Positions 13,638 to 20,290 of a stretch of DNA of 23,366 nt are shown one piece after another; position 1 is the stretch's first letter; each line of letters begins with the position of its first letter. The DNA comes from Clostridiales bacterium. Its GTDB lineage: Bacteria > Bacillota > Clostridia > Oscillospirales > Oscillospiraceae. The DNA lies in contig SFPN01000027.1 of assembly GCA_004551945.1 (NCBI GenBank), positions 1 through 23,366 of the forward strand, read 5' to 3'. Under the pieces are notes generated by a model. The model made no database searches. It saw only the letters and a program-made list of their open reading frames with translations, and had not been told where the DNA came from. Position numbers and translations under genes: made by a program.

Positions 13638-15638
13638 TTACAGGGCAAATTTTTCGCAGAACCGCTGGAGGATGGCGGCCACCTGCGCACGAGTGGCAGG
13701 ACCCTGGGGGTCCAGGATGCCCGCCCCCTTGCCGGTGATCAGCCCCTCCCCGTTGGCCCAGGAAAGGGCAGCGCGGGCGTAGTCCTGGATCTGGTCCTGG
13801 TCTGCAAACTGGCTCAGGTTTCCCTGACGGGACCGGTCGTATCCCTTGTACCCGGCGTAGCGGTAGAGGATCGCCGCCATCTGCTCCCGGGTGATGGGGT
13901 CCTGGGGCGCAAAGGAGGTGGTGGTCTTGCCGGTGACGATGCCATGCCAGGCGGCCCAGGCCACGGGGGCTGCGTAATACTCCCCTGCCGGCACGTCCCC
14001 GAAGGGGGACCAGCTGGGCGCTTCCGGGCTGCCCTCCAGCCGGTAGAGGATGGTCACCAGCATGGCCCGGTTGGTGGTCAGGTTGGGGCTGAACGTGGTT
14101 TCCGAAGTGCCGGTCATCAGTCCATTCTGGAAGACATAGGCCACGGAGTCATAGAACCAGTCCGCCTCCGTCACGTCGGAAAAGTTCATCTGGGGCAGTT
14201 CTTCCGGGGTGAACACAGCGGTCACCGTCACGTCTCCCTCCGGCATGGAAAACTCCCAGCGGTCCGGGCCGGTTTCGATCAGAAGGATGGACGACGCCTG
14301 CTCCCAGGACACGGTCAGGCTGCTGAGCACATAGCCCTCCTGGGCCTGGGCGGTCAGGGTCACCTTGCTCTCCGGCGCGGCGGTCTCCTGATCAGCGGTG
14401 AGGATTCCCCCTTCCGAGCAGCTCAAGGCGATGGCATACAGCGGCGCCTCCTGGATGGTGAAGGTGCCGGGCACATAGGTGATTTTAGGGTCGTAGTTGA
14501 CTTCGTCGGGGACTTGCCCGCCGGAGGCCTGAATCTCCACCGTGCCGGACTTGCTCATGTCGGGGGGATAGGCATAGGACAGGGTGGGCAGGGCCTGCAT
14601 CTGGTCCTGACCCACCAGGCCGGAGACCGTGTAGCTCTCCTCTCCCAGGATGGGCAGCGGGTCCCCTACCACAGCGGTCTGGTCCAGAACCGTAACGGTG
14701 AGCTTGGCCGGGAGGATGGTTACCATCAAAGGTTCGGCCTTGGCGGACTTGTACTGGCTGTCCCCCGCCTTTTTAGCAGCAACCCAGACTGTACCGGCCT
14801 TAACTGGTGTCAGCAGGCCGTTGGCGTCAATGGTAGCGTCGCCGGATTTGTCATTATCCAATACTGTATAAGTCACTGCCCCCTGGCCTGCGCCGCCGGT
14901 GATTCCCAGCTGAAGGGTCTGGCCGTAGGTGACCTGGGTCCCACCGGTGAGAGGATCTCTCTGAGCTGACTCGGGCGGGACAATCTCCAGCGTGGGCTGG
15001 TCCTGTTGGGGCACAATGGTGACGGTAATCGTCCCCGTCCCCTCTGCATATTCCATCTGCTCGTCCCCACCGACATTCTTTTTGTCTGCACAAACCGGAA
15101 TCTCAATGGTTCCCACCTGGTCTCCAGAAGCAAGGATACTGCCGCTGATGCTGCATCCCAGCGCCTTTTCAGGGAGTTCAAAATTCACTAAGTCTCTCTT
15201 GGTGCCCTTCACCAGGGAATACAAATCTAGTGTGCCGCCCAGGAGCATCGTGCCGTCTGACACAGACAGCGTCTGGGGCGTGATCTGCCCCACCTCTCTG
15301 GTCAGCTGAGTCAGATCACCCAGGGTATAGTTACCCGCATCCTCTCCGGTCAGGGTCAGTCCAGTGACGGCGACCGTCTTTTGGGTTCCCACATACGGAT
15401 TATCATAGCGGGCTTGTTCGTACTGAACGAACACTTGATCCTCGCCCAAGTTTGCAATCCGAATCTCGGGCTGCGCCACATCATTGTCGTCATAGACCTT
15501 AACGCAGGTCAGGGTCAGGTCCTCGGCGGTGAGGGTTCTTTTGGTCTGCGTCCCCTCCGCCCGGACGGGAACCAAAAGGGACAACAGAAGGGAAAGTGCA
15601 AGGCAAAGGGTCAGACATCGCTTCATCAGGATCATCAT
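13638..15638 (-). CDS. Secreted SLH-domain surface protein
   Basis: A 666-residue exported protein. It has a Sec signal peptide (MKRCLTLCLALSLLLSLLVP then VRA, cleavage near residue 28), a middle region of Ig-like/MBG-type beta modules (such as YTLGDLTQL and LTVTVLDQTAVVGDPLP) and a glycine-containing repeat module resembling bacterial InlB-B/Flg_new repeats (SCSEGGILTADQ ... PEGDVTVTAVF). Three SLH domains fill the last 180 residues or so, beginning FSDVTEADWFYDSVAYV, FGDVPAGEYYAAPVAWA and FADQDQIQDYARAALSW. SLH domains anchor proteins to wall secondary polymers. I chose ATG 15638 (GGGAG 7 nt upstream) over ATG 15653. No enzyme motif was found, so it is likely an adhesin-like or structural surface protein. 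Confidence 0.9.
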   Translation of the reverse strand: MMILMKRCLTLCLALSLLLSLLVPVRAEGTQTKRTLTAEDLTLTCVKVYDDNDVAQPEIRIANLGEDQVFVQYEQARYDNPYVGTQKTVAVTGLTLTGEDAGNYTLGDLTQLTREVGQITPQTLSVSDGTMLLGGTLDLYSLVKGTKRDLVNFELPEKALGCSISGSILASGDQVGTIEIPVCADKKNVGGDEQMEYAEGTGTITVTIVPQQDQPTLEIVPPESAQRDPLTGGTQVTYGQTLQLGITGGAGQGAVTYTVLDNDKSGDATIDANGLLTPVKAGTVWVAAKKAGDSQYKSAKAEPLMVTILPAKLTVTVLDQTAVVGDPLPILGEESYTVSGLVGQDQMQALPTLSYAYPPDMSKSGTVEIQASGGQVPDEVNYDPKITYVPGTFTIQEAPLYAIALSCSEGGILTADQETAAPESKVTLTAQAQEGYVLSSLTVSWEQASSILLIETGPDRWEFSMPEGDVTVTAVFTPEELPQMNFSDVTEADWFYDSVAYVFQNGLMTGTSETTFSPNLTTNRAMLVTILYRLEGSPEAPSWSPFGDVPAGEYYAAPVAWAAWHGIVTGKTTTSFAPQDPITREQMAAILYRYAGYKGYDRSRQGNLSQFADQDQIQDYARAALSWANGEGLITGKGAGILDPQGPATRAQVAAILQRFCEKFAL

Positions 15639-15710
15639 GATTCGCTCCCTCATTTTAACATTTTCGGGGTTTTTTCATCAGTTTATCAAATCCTATCGGG
15701 ATCGTCTACT

Positions 15711-15731
15711 ATTTTTCGATATTTTTCGACA
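15711..15731. promoter_or_regulatory. Tandem 10-bp repeat with 0A-box-like sequence
   Basis: ATTTTTCGAT is followed at once by ATTTTTCGAC. The second contains TTCGACA (15725-15731), which on the minus strand reads TGTCGAA, the Spo0A-box core; the first gives TATCGAA, one mismatch. It lies between the divergent SLH and carboxypeptidase genes. The motif is short and could occur by chance. Confidence 0.35.
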
Positions 15732-15820
15732 AGCAAGACGCAGCGCACCCGGCGCATATTTCCCCAGAGGAACACATAAGTTCTGATATCAAGATCAACG
15801 TCCGTCAGGAGGTCCTTCCC

Positions 15821-16954
15821 ATGAAGAAACTCTGCGCCATCCTGCTGCTCCTCACCCTCCCGTTCTGCCTGCTGTCCGTCTCCGCCGCGGGGCCGGAAAC
15901 CAACGCCAAGGCGGTTCTCCTGATGGAGAAAACCACCGGGGAGGTTCTCTATGAGGAGAACTCCCACGACCAGCTGGAGCCCGCCAGCGTCACCAAGGTC
16001 ATGACCATGCTGCTTATTATGGAGGCTCTGGACAACGGCACCATCACCAAGGACACCATGGTCCCCGTCTCCGCCACCGCCGCCGGCATGGGCGGCTCCC
16101 AGGTGTACATGAAGGAGGGGGAACAGTTTTCCGTCAATGACATGCTCAAGGCCATCGCCGTGGCCTCGGGCAACGACGCCTCCGTTGCCATGGCCGAGTA
16201 TCTGGCCGGCAGCGAAAGCTCCTTCGTGGAGAAGATGAACGAAAAGGCCGCTCAGCTGGGCATGGCGGACACGGTGTTTCAGAACTGCACGGGCCTGCCC
16301 GCGGAAGGGCACCATACCTCCGCCTATGACATCGCCCTCATGTCCCGGGAGCTGGTTCTGAACCACCCGGATATCCGCACCTACACCACCATCTGGATGG
16401 ACTCCCTCCGGGACGGGGCCTTCCAGCTGGCCAACACCAACAAGCTGATCCGGTTCTACGAGGGGGCCACGGGGCTGAAAACCGGCTCCACTGACGCCGC
16501 CCTTTACTGCCTGTCCGCCACGGCGGAGCGGGAGGGCATGGAGCTCATTGCCGTGGTGCTGGGCTCCCCCACCTCCGCCGACCGGTTTGAAACCGCCAAG
16601 GCCCTGCTGAACTACGGCTTTGCCGCCTACTCCCTGGTGACGGCGGCTCCCTCGGAGCCTCTGCCGGAGATCCCGGTCAACCTGGGCAAGGCGGCTTCGG
16701 TGCAGCCGGTGCTGGAAAAGGAATCCCAGCTGCTGCTGGCCAAGGGGGACGCGGCCAAGGTCACCACCACGGTGGATCTGCCGGACTCCGTTCAGGCCCC
16801 GGTGACCCAGGGACAGGAGCTGGGGGCCCTCACCGTTCTGGTGGACGGCCAGGAGAAAGCCAAGCTGCCCCTGGTGGCTCAGGAGGAGGTCCCCCGTCTG
16901 TCCCTGCCGGAGGTGTATCAGGGGCTGCTGAGGATTCTGTTCTGCTTGGTGTAA
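15821..16954 (+). CDS. D-alanyl-D-alanine carboxypeptidase (PBP5/DacF family)
   Basis: A 377-residue class C penicillin-binding protein that trims the terminal D-Ala from peptidoglycan stem pentapeptides at the outer membrane face. It has a signal peptide (MKKLCAILLLLTLPFCLLSV, cleavage after SAA), catalytic S56-V-T-K59, S116-G-N118 and K220-T-G222 motifs, and a C-terminal PBP5-type beta domain ending in a hydrophobic tail (EVYQGLLRILFCLV) suited to membrane attachment. GGAGGT precedes ATG by 7-8 nt. No spoIIA genes adjoin, so the sporulation-specific DacF name is not supported. No terminator occurs before the hairpin cluster of repeat copy B, so its transcript may run into that element. Confidence 0.94.
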   Translation: MKKLCAILLLLTLPFCLLSVSAAGPETNAKAVLLMEKTTGEVLYEENSHDQLEPASVTKVMTMLLIMEALDNGTITKDTMVPVSATAAGMGGSQVYMKEGEQFSVNDMLKAIAVASGNDASVAMAEYLAGSESSFVEKMNEKAAQLGMADTVFQNCTGLPAEGHHTSAYDIALMSRELVLNHPDIRTYTTIWMDSLRDGAFQLANTNKLIRFYEGATGLKTGSTDAALYCLSATAEREGMELIAVVLGSPTSADRFETAKALLNYGFAAYSLVTAAPSEPLPEIPVNLGKAASVQPVLEKESQLLLAKGDAAKVTTTVDLPDSVQAPVTQGQELGALTVLVDGQEKAKLPLVAQEEVPRLSLPEVYQGLLRILFCLV

Positions 16955-17086
16955 CACAGTCTGTCAAAAAAGCCTCGCAGAGTTTGCTGCCCACAGGCAG
17001 CAATGGCAATTCAATCATGTGCTCCGGCGGCGCAAGGTGAATTGGCCAAAGGCCAAGAGACGGTGGTCTGGGCCATGTACGTCGGA

Positions 17087-17184
17087 GAACATACTTCTCA
17101 GGCCGCAAGTGCAGGGTCTGTGTGCCAAAGGCGCACAAACCCTGCGCGCAGCGGACTGCTATCCCCTCTTGTCGGAAAAGGCTT
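17087..17184 (+). repeat. Structured dispersed repeat, copy B
   Basis: This is 91/98 identical to 1-98, same orientation. Its main helix is the more complete one: GCAGGGT (17111-17117) with ACCCTGC (17139-17145) and TGTGTGCC with GGCGCACA, one C/A mismatch and one G-U pair. Five of the seven differences from copy A lie in this helix and one in its loop, while flanking stretches of 25, 21 and 24 nt are unchanged. Like copy A, it lies just before the terminator facing a minus-strand gene end. Confidence 0.87.
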
Positions 17185-17205
17185 CTCACTCGGGAAGCCT
17201 TTTTC
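17176..17205. terminator. Bidirectional terminator at the end of repeat copy B
   Basis: AAAAGGCTTC (17176-17185) pairs with GAAGCCTTTT (17194-17203), followed by TT on the plus strand and by TTTT on the minus strand. It can end the dac/repeat transcript and the minus-strand SEDS gene, which stops at 17218. Confidence 0.82.
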
Positions 17206-17217
17206 CTGATAGTTTCT

Positions 17218-18579
17218 TCATTTCCAGCGGATGAGTACGCCGCCCGGCTGACGGGTGAAGCGAAGCGCGCCGGACGTTCCGGGGGCTCTGTCCTGGCCCG
17301 ATAGCTGCTCCTGGCGGAACGCCGACAGGGCCAGGCCCACCAAGCCCATGTTCACAACCACCCCAGCGTTGTTCAGCACCAGGGGGAAGGTGACGGAAAC
17401 CAGCACAAAGCCCAGATTCATAATAACCCCACAAATGGCCTGAAGGGCCAGAGGGAGCACCACCGCCAGGACGGTAAGCCGGGCCAGGGTGTTTTTCTGC
17501 TTCAGGCACCGGGCCAGCATCCACCCCGCCAAAACAAACACCGTCAACACCAACAGCAGGAAAGGCAGCCAGCCCAGCTTGTGGAGCACCGTGGTGAGGA
17601 AAAAGTCGCCGCCGCAGGCGGGCATGGTCTGTTCATAGGGGCGTGTCCCCGGCCAGGCTCCCTCTCCCAGCCACTGGCTCCCCTCCAACACCCGTTGGAT
17701 AACAGAACCGCTATAACCCCCGCCCAGAGGGTCCAGTTCCGGGTGAAGGGCGATCTCCAGACGGGTGCGAAGGGTATCAGAGGTCAACGCTCTCCCCACG
17801 GCCAGACCCGTCACCAAAAGGCCGCTTCCCAGCACCAAGCCCAGAGTCCGTCTCTTTCCCAGGCCATACCAGTCCCGGTGGGCCAGCATCACCAGCAGGA
17901 GCCACCCAACCGCCGCCGTGATCCAAACCGACGAGGCCAGCAGGTATCGGGCCCGCAGGCAGATGGCCGCCATCAGCGGCAGGCCCGCAGCGGAGCAGAT
18001 AAGCCCCAGCCAGCCGCCGCCCCGCCAGGCATAGGCCCAGGCAGCATAGAGGGGCAGCCAAGCGAGGTACAGACAGGAAAAAACGTAGGAAACCTGAGCC
18101 GCCGGAAAGATTTCGGGCAGGACCACAAATCCCACCGCCGCTGACGCCAGAAAGAGGGCCTTCCCATGGCGGGCCAACACCGTATAGTCCAGAAAATATC
18201 CCCCGAAGAGGGCGGCAACCCCCAAGAGCAGGCAGAGAATGGTGGTCCCGGCCTCTGTGCCCGCCGGGTACTCCCACCCGGCGGTGAGAGTCAGGCGGAG
18301 GATCACCCCCGTCACCGCCACCGCTCCGGTCAGAGCCAGCAGGCCCCACTGGGCTTTGGGCCGGTGGACCCGGTCCAGCCCCTGGCCTGTGGTCACCGGG
18401 TCTCCCATCTGGCGGATGGCCTCAGCCTGGGCCTCCTCCCGGCTCATCCCCGCCGCCAGGCAGGCGTCCTGCTGGTCCAGAAGATGGGTGCGTAGCTCAG
18501 CCAGAAGGGCCGGACGGGCCCGTTTCCAGCGAATCTGCTCTCCGGCAGTGTTCAGGTACTCGTCAAACCGGTCAGGCAT
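17218..18579 (-). CDS. HAAS-domain / SEDS (FtsW/RodA/SpoVE-like) membrane fusion protein
   Basis: A 453-residue protein. Residues 1-65 look like the HAAS/permease-prefix domain (MPDRFDEYLN, then REEAQAEAIRQMGDP), usually found next to PadR regulators. Residues 75-440 form about ten membrane helices of the SEDS family, peptidoglycan polymerases or lipid-linked relatives. The best match is residues 291-345: SVIQRVLEGSQWLGEGAWPG, then CGGDFFLTTVLHKLGW with Asp325 where SEDS polymerases have their essential Asp. The usual C-terminal PFISYGGSS-like segment is replaced by TFPLVLNNAGVVVNMG, so catalytic activity is doubtful. ATG overlaps the padR stop by 8 nt with GGAGGGGAGGGG upstream; longer in-frame sequence inside padR is rejected. 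The family call is from motif layout. Confidence 0.82.
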   Translation of the reverse strand: MPDRFDEYLNTAGEQIRWKRARPALLAELRTHLLDQQDACLAAGMSREEAQAEAIRQMGDPVTTGQGLDRVHRPKAQWGLLALTGAVAVTGVILRLTLTAGWEYPAGTEAGTTILCLLLGVAALFGGYFLDYTVLARHGKALFLASAAVGFVVLPEIFPAAQVSYVFSCLYLAWLPLYAAWAYAWRGGGWLGLICSAAGLPLMAAICLRARYLLASSVWITAAVGWLLLVMLAHRDWYGLGKRRTLGLVLGSGLLVTGLAVGRALTSDTLRTRLEIALHPELDPLGGGYSGSVIQRVLEGSQWLGEGAWPGTRPYEQTMPACGGDFFLTTVLHKLGWLPFLLLVLTVFVLAGWMLARCLKQKNTLARLTVLAVVLPLALQAICGVIMNLGFVLVSVTFPLVLNNAGVVVNMGLVGLALSAFRQEQLSGQDRAPGTSGALRFTRQPGGVLIRWK

Positions 18580-18907
18580 ACCCCTCCCCTCCTTCCAGCA
18601 CCCGGAGCATGGCCCCGGCGTAGGTCCGCCACTCGGTCTCCTTCTCCGCCAGCTGGCGGCGGCCGTTGTCAGTGAGGTGGTAGTACCGCCGGGGCCGGGG
18701 GGCGGCGGGGTCCTCCACCCAGGCTTCGATGTACCCCTTCTGTTCCAGAGTGTGGAGCAGGGGATACAGAGTGCCGGACTTGAGCTCAAAGGTCTTGTCC
18801 GACCGGCGGCGGAGCTCCTCCACCATCTGGTAGCCGTATTTGTCCCCGTCCTCCAGGAGCTTCAGCACCAAAAGGGTGGTGCTGCCTGCAAGCAGGCTTT
18901 TGTCCAT
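18572..18907 (-). CDS. PadR-family transcriptional regulator
   Basis: A 111-residue PadR repressor. The winged helix includes LLVLKLLEDGDKYGYQMVEE, then SGTLYPLLHTLEQKGYIEAW and RYYHLTDNGRRQL, all diagnostic; the C-terminal helix (about 85-108) is the short dimerisation type of subfamily 2. AAAGGAG precedes ATG. It is the first gene of a two-gene operon, overlapping the HAAS-SEDS gene by 8 nt, and its promoter holds a 37-bp dyad, so it probably represses its own operon. The inducing signal is unknown. Confidence 0.95.
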   Translation of the reverse strand: MDKSLLAGSTTLLVLKLLEDGDKYGYQMVEELRRRSDKTFELKSGTLYPLLHTLEQKGYIEAWVEDPAAPRPRRYYHLTDNGRRQLAEKETEWRTYAGAMLRVLEGGEGYA

Positions 18908-18929
18908 GGGTGATTCTCTCCTTTCTTAT

Positions 18930-18971
18930 ATAGGTTATCTACATAATATATCGAATATCTACCTATGTCAA
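18930..18971 (-). promoter_or_regulatory. padR promoter with overlapping dyad operator
   Basis: On the minus strand TTGACA (18971-18966), a 17-bp spacer and TATTAT (18948-18943) form a strong promoter. ATAGGT (18930-18935) and ACCTAT (18961-18966) are perfect inverted arms of a dyad spanning the whole promoter, with TATCTAC repeated inside (18936-18942 and 18956-18962). This fits PadR autorepression. Confidence 0.75.
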
Positions 18972-19016
18972 GGCGAAGGGAGAAACCGTTAGGAAAAACG
19001 AAGAAATGGCCCCCAC

Positions 19017-19045
19017 TTGACAATTCTCCCTGCACTCATTAGAAT
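19017..19045 (+). promoter_or_regulatory. Promoter of the cysteine desulfurase gene
   Basis: TTGACA (19017-19022), a 17-bp spacer and TAGAAT (19040-19045) lie 41 bp before the ATG. Confidence 0.83.
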
Positions 19046-19086
19046 AAATAGGATTTTTGAACTGTTCCCGAAAGAGGGTTTTTCTT

Positions 19087-20229
19087 ATGAACACCATTTA
19101 CCTGGACCACGCCGCCACCACCCGGGTGCTGCCGGAGGCCGCCCAGGCCGCCCTGCGGGTGATGACCCAGGACTACGGCAACCCCTCCTCCCTCCACCAC
19201 CTGGGGGTGCAGGCCGCCAAGGAGGTGGCCGGGCACCGGGCCGAGGTGGCCGCCGCCCTGGGGTGCAAGCCGGAGGAAATCTATTTCACCTCCTGCGGCA
19301 CCGAGGGGGACAACTGGGCCATCTCCCTGGCGGTCCACCTGGGCCGGCACAAGGGCAAGCACATCATCACCACCGCCGTGGAGCACGCCGCCGTGCTGGA
19401 GCCCTGCAAGGCCCTGGAGCTTCAGGGGTACGAGGTCACCTACCTTCACCCGGACGCAACCGGCCATATCCGAACCGAGGACCTGGAGGCCGCCCTCCGG
19501 CCGGACACGGTGCTGGTGTCCATGATGCTGGTGAACAACGAGACCGGGGCCATTCAGCCGGTGGCAGAGGCCGCCCAGGTGTTAAAGCGGCACAAGTCCG
19601 CCGCTCTGCTCCACTGCGACGCCGTCCAGGGATTTTTGAAGCTTCCCTTCACCCCTAAGGGCCTGGGGGCAGACCTGCTCACCGTCAGCGGCCACAAGAT
19701 TGGCGGGATGAAGGGCGTGGGTGCCCTCTACATCCGCTCCGGCCTGCGGGCGGTGCCCCTGCTCCGGGGCGGCGGCCAGGAAAAAGGCCTGCGCTCAGGC
19801 ACCGAAGCCACCCCTCAGATTGCCGCCTTTGCCGCCGCCTGCACCGCGGGGCATCAGGCGCTGGACCAGCACAGGGAATATCTCTCCGGGCTGAAAGCCT
19901 ACACCCTGGAGAAGTTACAGGCCGAGGTACCCGGTCTGGTGGTGGTCTCCCAAGGGGATGCCCCCCACATTCTGGCCATCTCCCTGCCCGGCTACCCCAG
20001 CCAGGTGGTGGTGCGGTACTTAAGCGACAAGGGTATCTGCCTGTCCTCCGGCTCCGCCTGCCACAAGGGGAAGGCCAGCCACGTCTACGCCTCCATGAAT
20101 CTTTCCAAAGCCGTCCGGGACGGGATGCTCCGGATCTCCTTCGGGCCAGAGAACACCCGGGAGGAAATCGACGCCCTGGCGGAAGCCCTGCACAGCGCCA
20201 CAAAAGAACTGATCTCCATGGGGAGATAA
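19087..20229 (+). CDS. Cysteine desulfurase, NifS/IscS-like
   Basis: A 380-residue PLP enzyme of aminotransferase class V. It begins with the family hallmark YLDHAATTRVLPEA. His100 (AVEHAAV) and Asp178 (HCDAVQG) are the PLP-ring contacts, Lys204 in VSGHKIGGMKG is the Schiff-base lysine, and Cys325 in SSGSACHKGKASHV is the persulfide-forming residue on a long mobile loop of the NifS/IscS type. It releases sulfur from cysteine for Fe-S clusters, tRNA thiolation or cofactors. No iscU or thiI lies beside it in the window, so the acceptor is unknown. ATG 19087 with AGAGGG upstream is chosen. It is a single-gene unit with its own promoter and terminator. Confidence 0.93.
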   Translation: MNTIYLDHAATTRVLPEAAQAALRVMTQDYGNPSSLHHLGVQAAKEVAGHRAEVAAALGCKPEEIYFTSCGTEGDNWAISLAVHLGRHKGKHIITTAVEHAAVLEPCKALELQGYEVTYLHPDATGHIRTEDLEAALRPDTVLVSMMLVNNETGAIQPVAEAAQVLKRHKSAALLHCDAVQGFLKLPFTPKGLGADLLTVSGHKIGGMKGVGALYIRSGLRAVPLLRGGGQEKGLRSGTEATPQIAAFAAACTAGHQALDQHREYLSGLKAYTLEKLQAEVPGLVVVSQGDAPHILAISLPGYPSQVVVRYLSDKGICLSSGSACHKGKASHVYASMNLSKAVRDGMLRISFGPENTREEIDALAEALHSATKELISMGR

Positions 20230-20234
20230 CAAAA

Positions 20235-20267
20235 AAAGACCTTTCCGCGTTTTGCGGAAAGGTCTTT
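20235..20267. terminator. Bidirectional terminator between desulfurase gene and argS
   Basis: A perfect 14-bp stem AAAGACCTTTCCGC with its complement (loop 20249-20253) is flanked by A-runs and T-runs. It serves both convergent genes. Confidence 0.93.
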
Positions 20268-20290
20268 TGTTTTAAAAGGTAAGGCAAATG

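Larger units (their letters stand above)
16984..17205 (+). ncRNA. Candidate structured RNA / 3' UTR element
   Basis: Between dac (ends 16954) and the convergent SEDS gene lies a row of hairpins: TTGCTGCC-CACA-GGCAGCAA (16984-17003), TTGGCC-AAA-GGCCAA (17042-17056), the long repeat helix (17111-17145, loop AAA), GCAG-CGGA-CTGC (about 17148-17159), and a terminator (17176-17205). Two loops share the apical form GCC-AAA-GGC. No protein is apparent. It may be an independent RNA or the carboxypeptidase 3' UTR; no promoter was identified. Confidence 0.45.
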
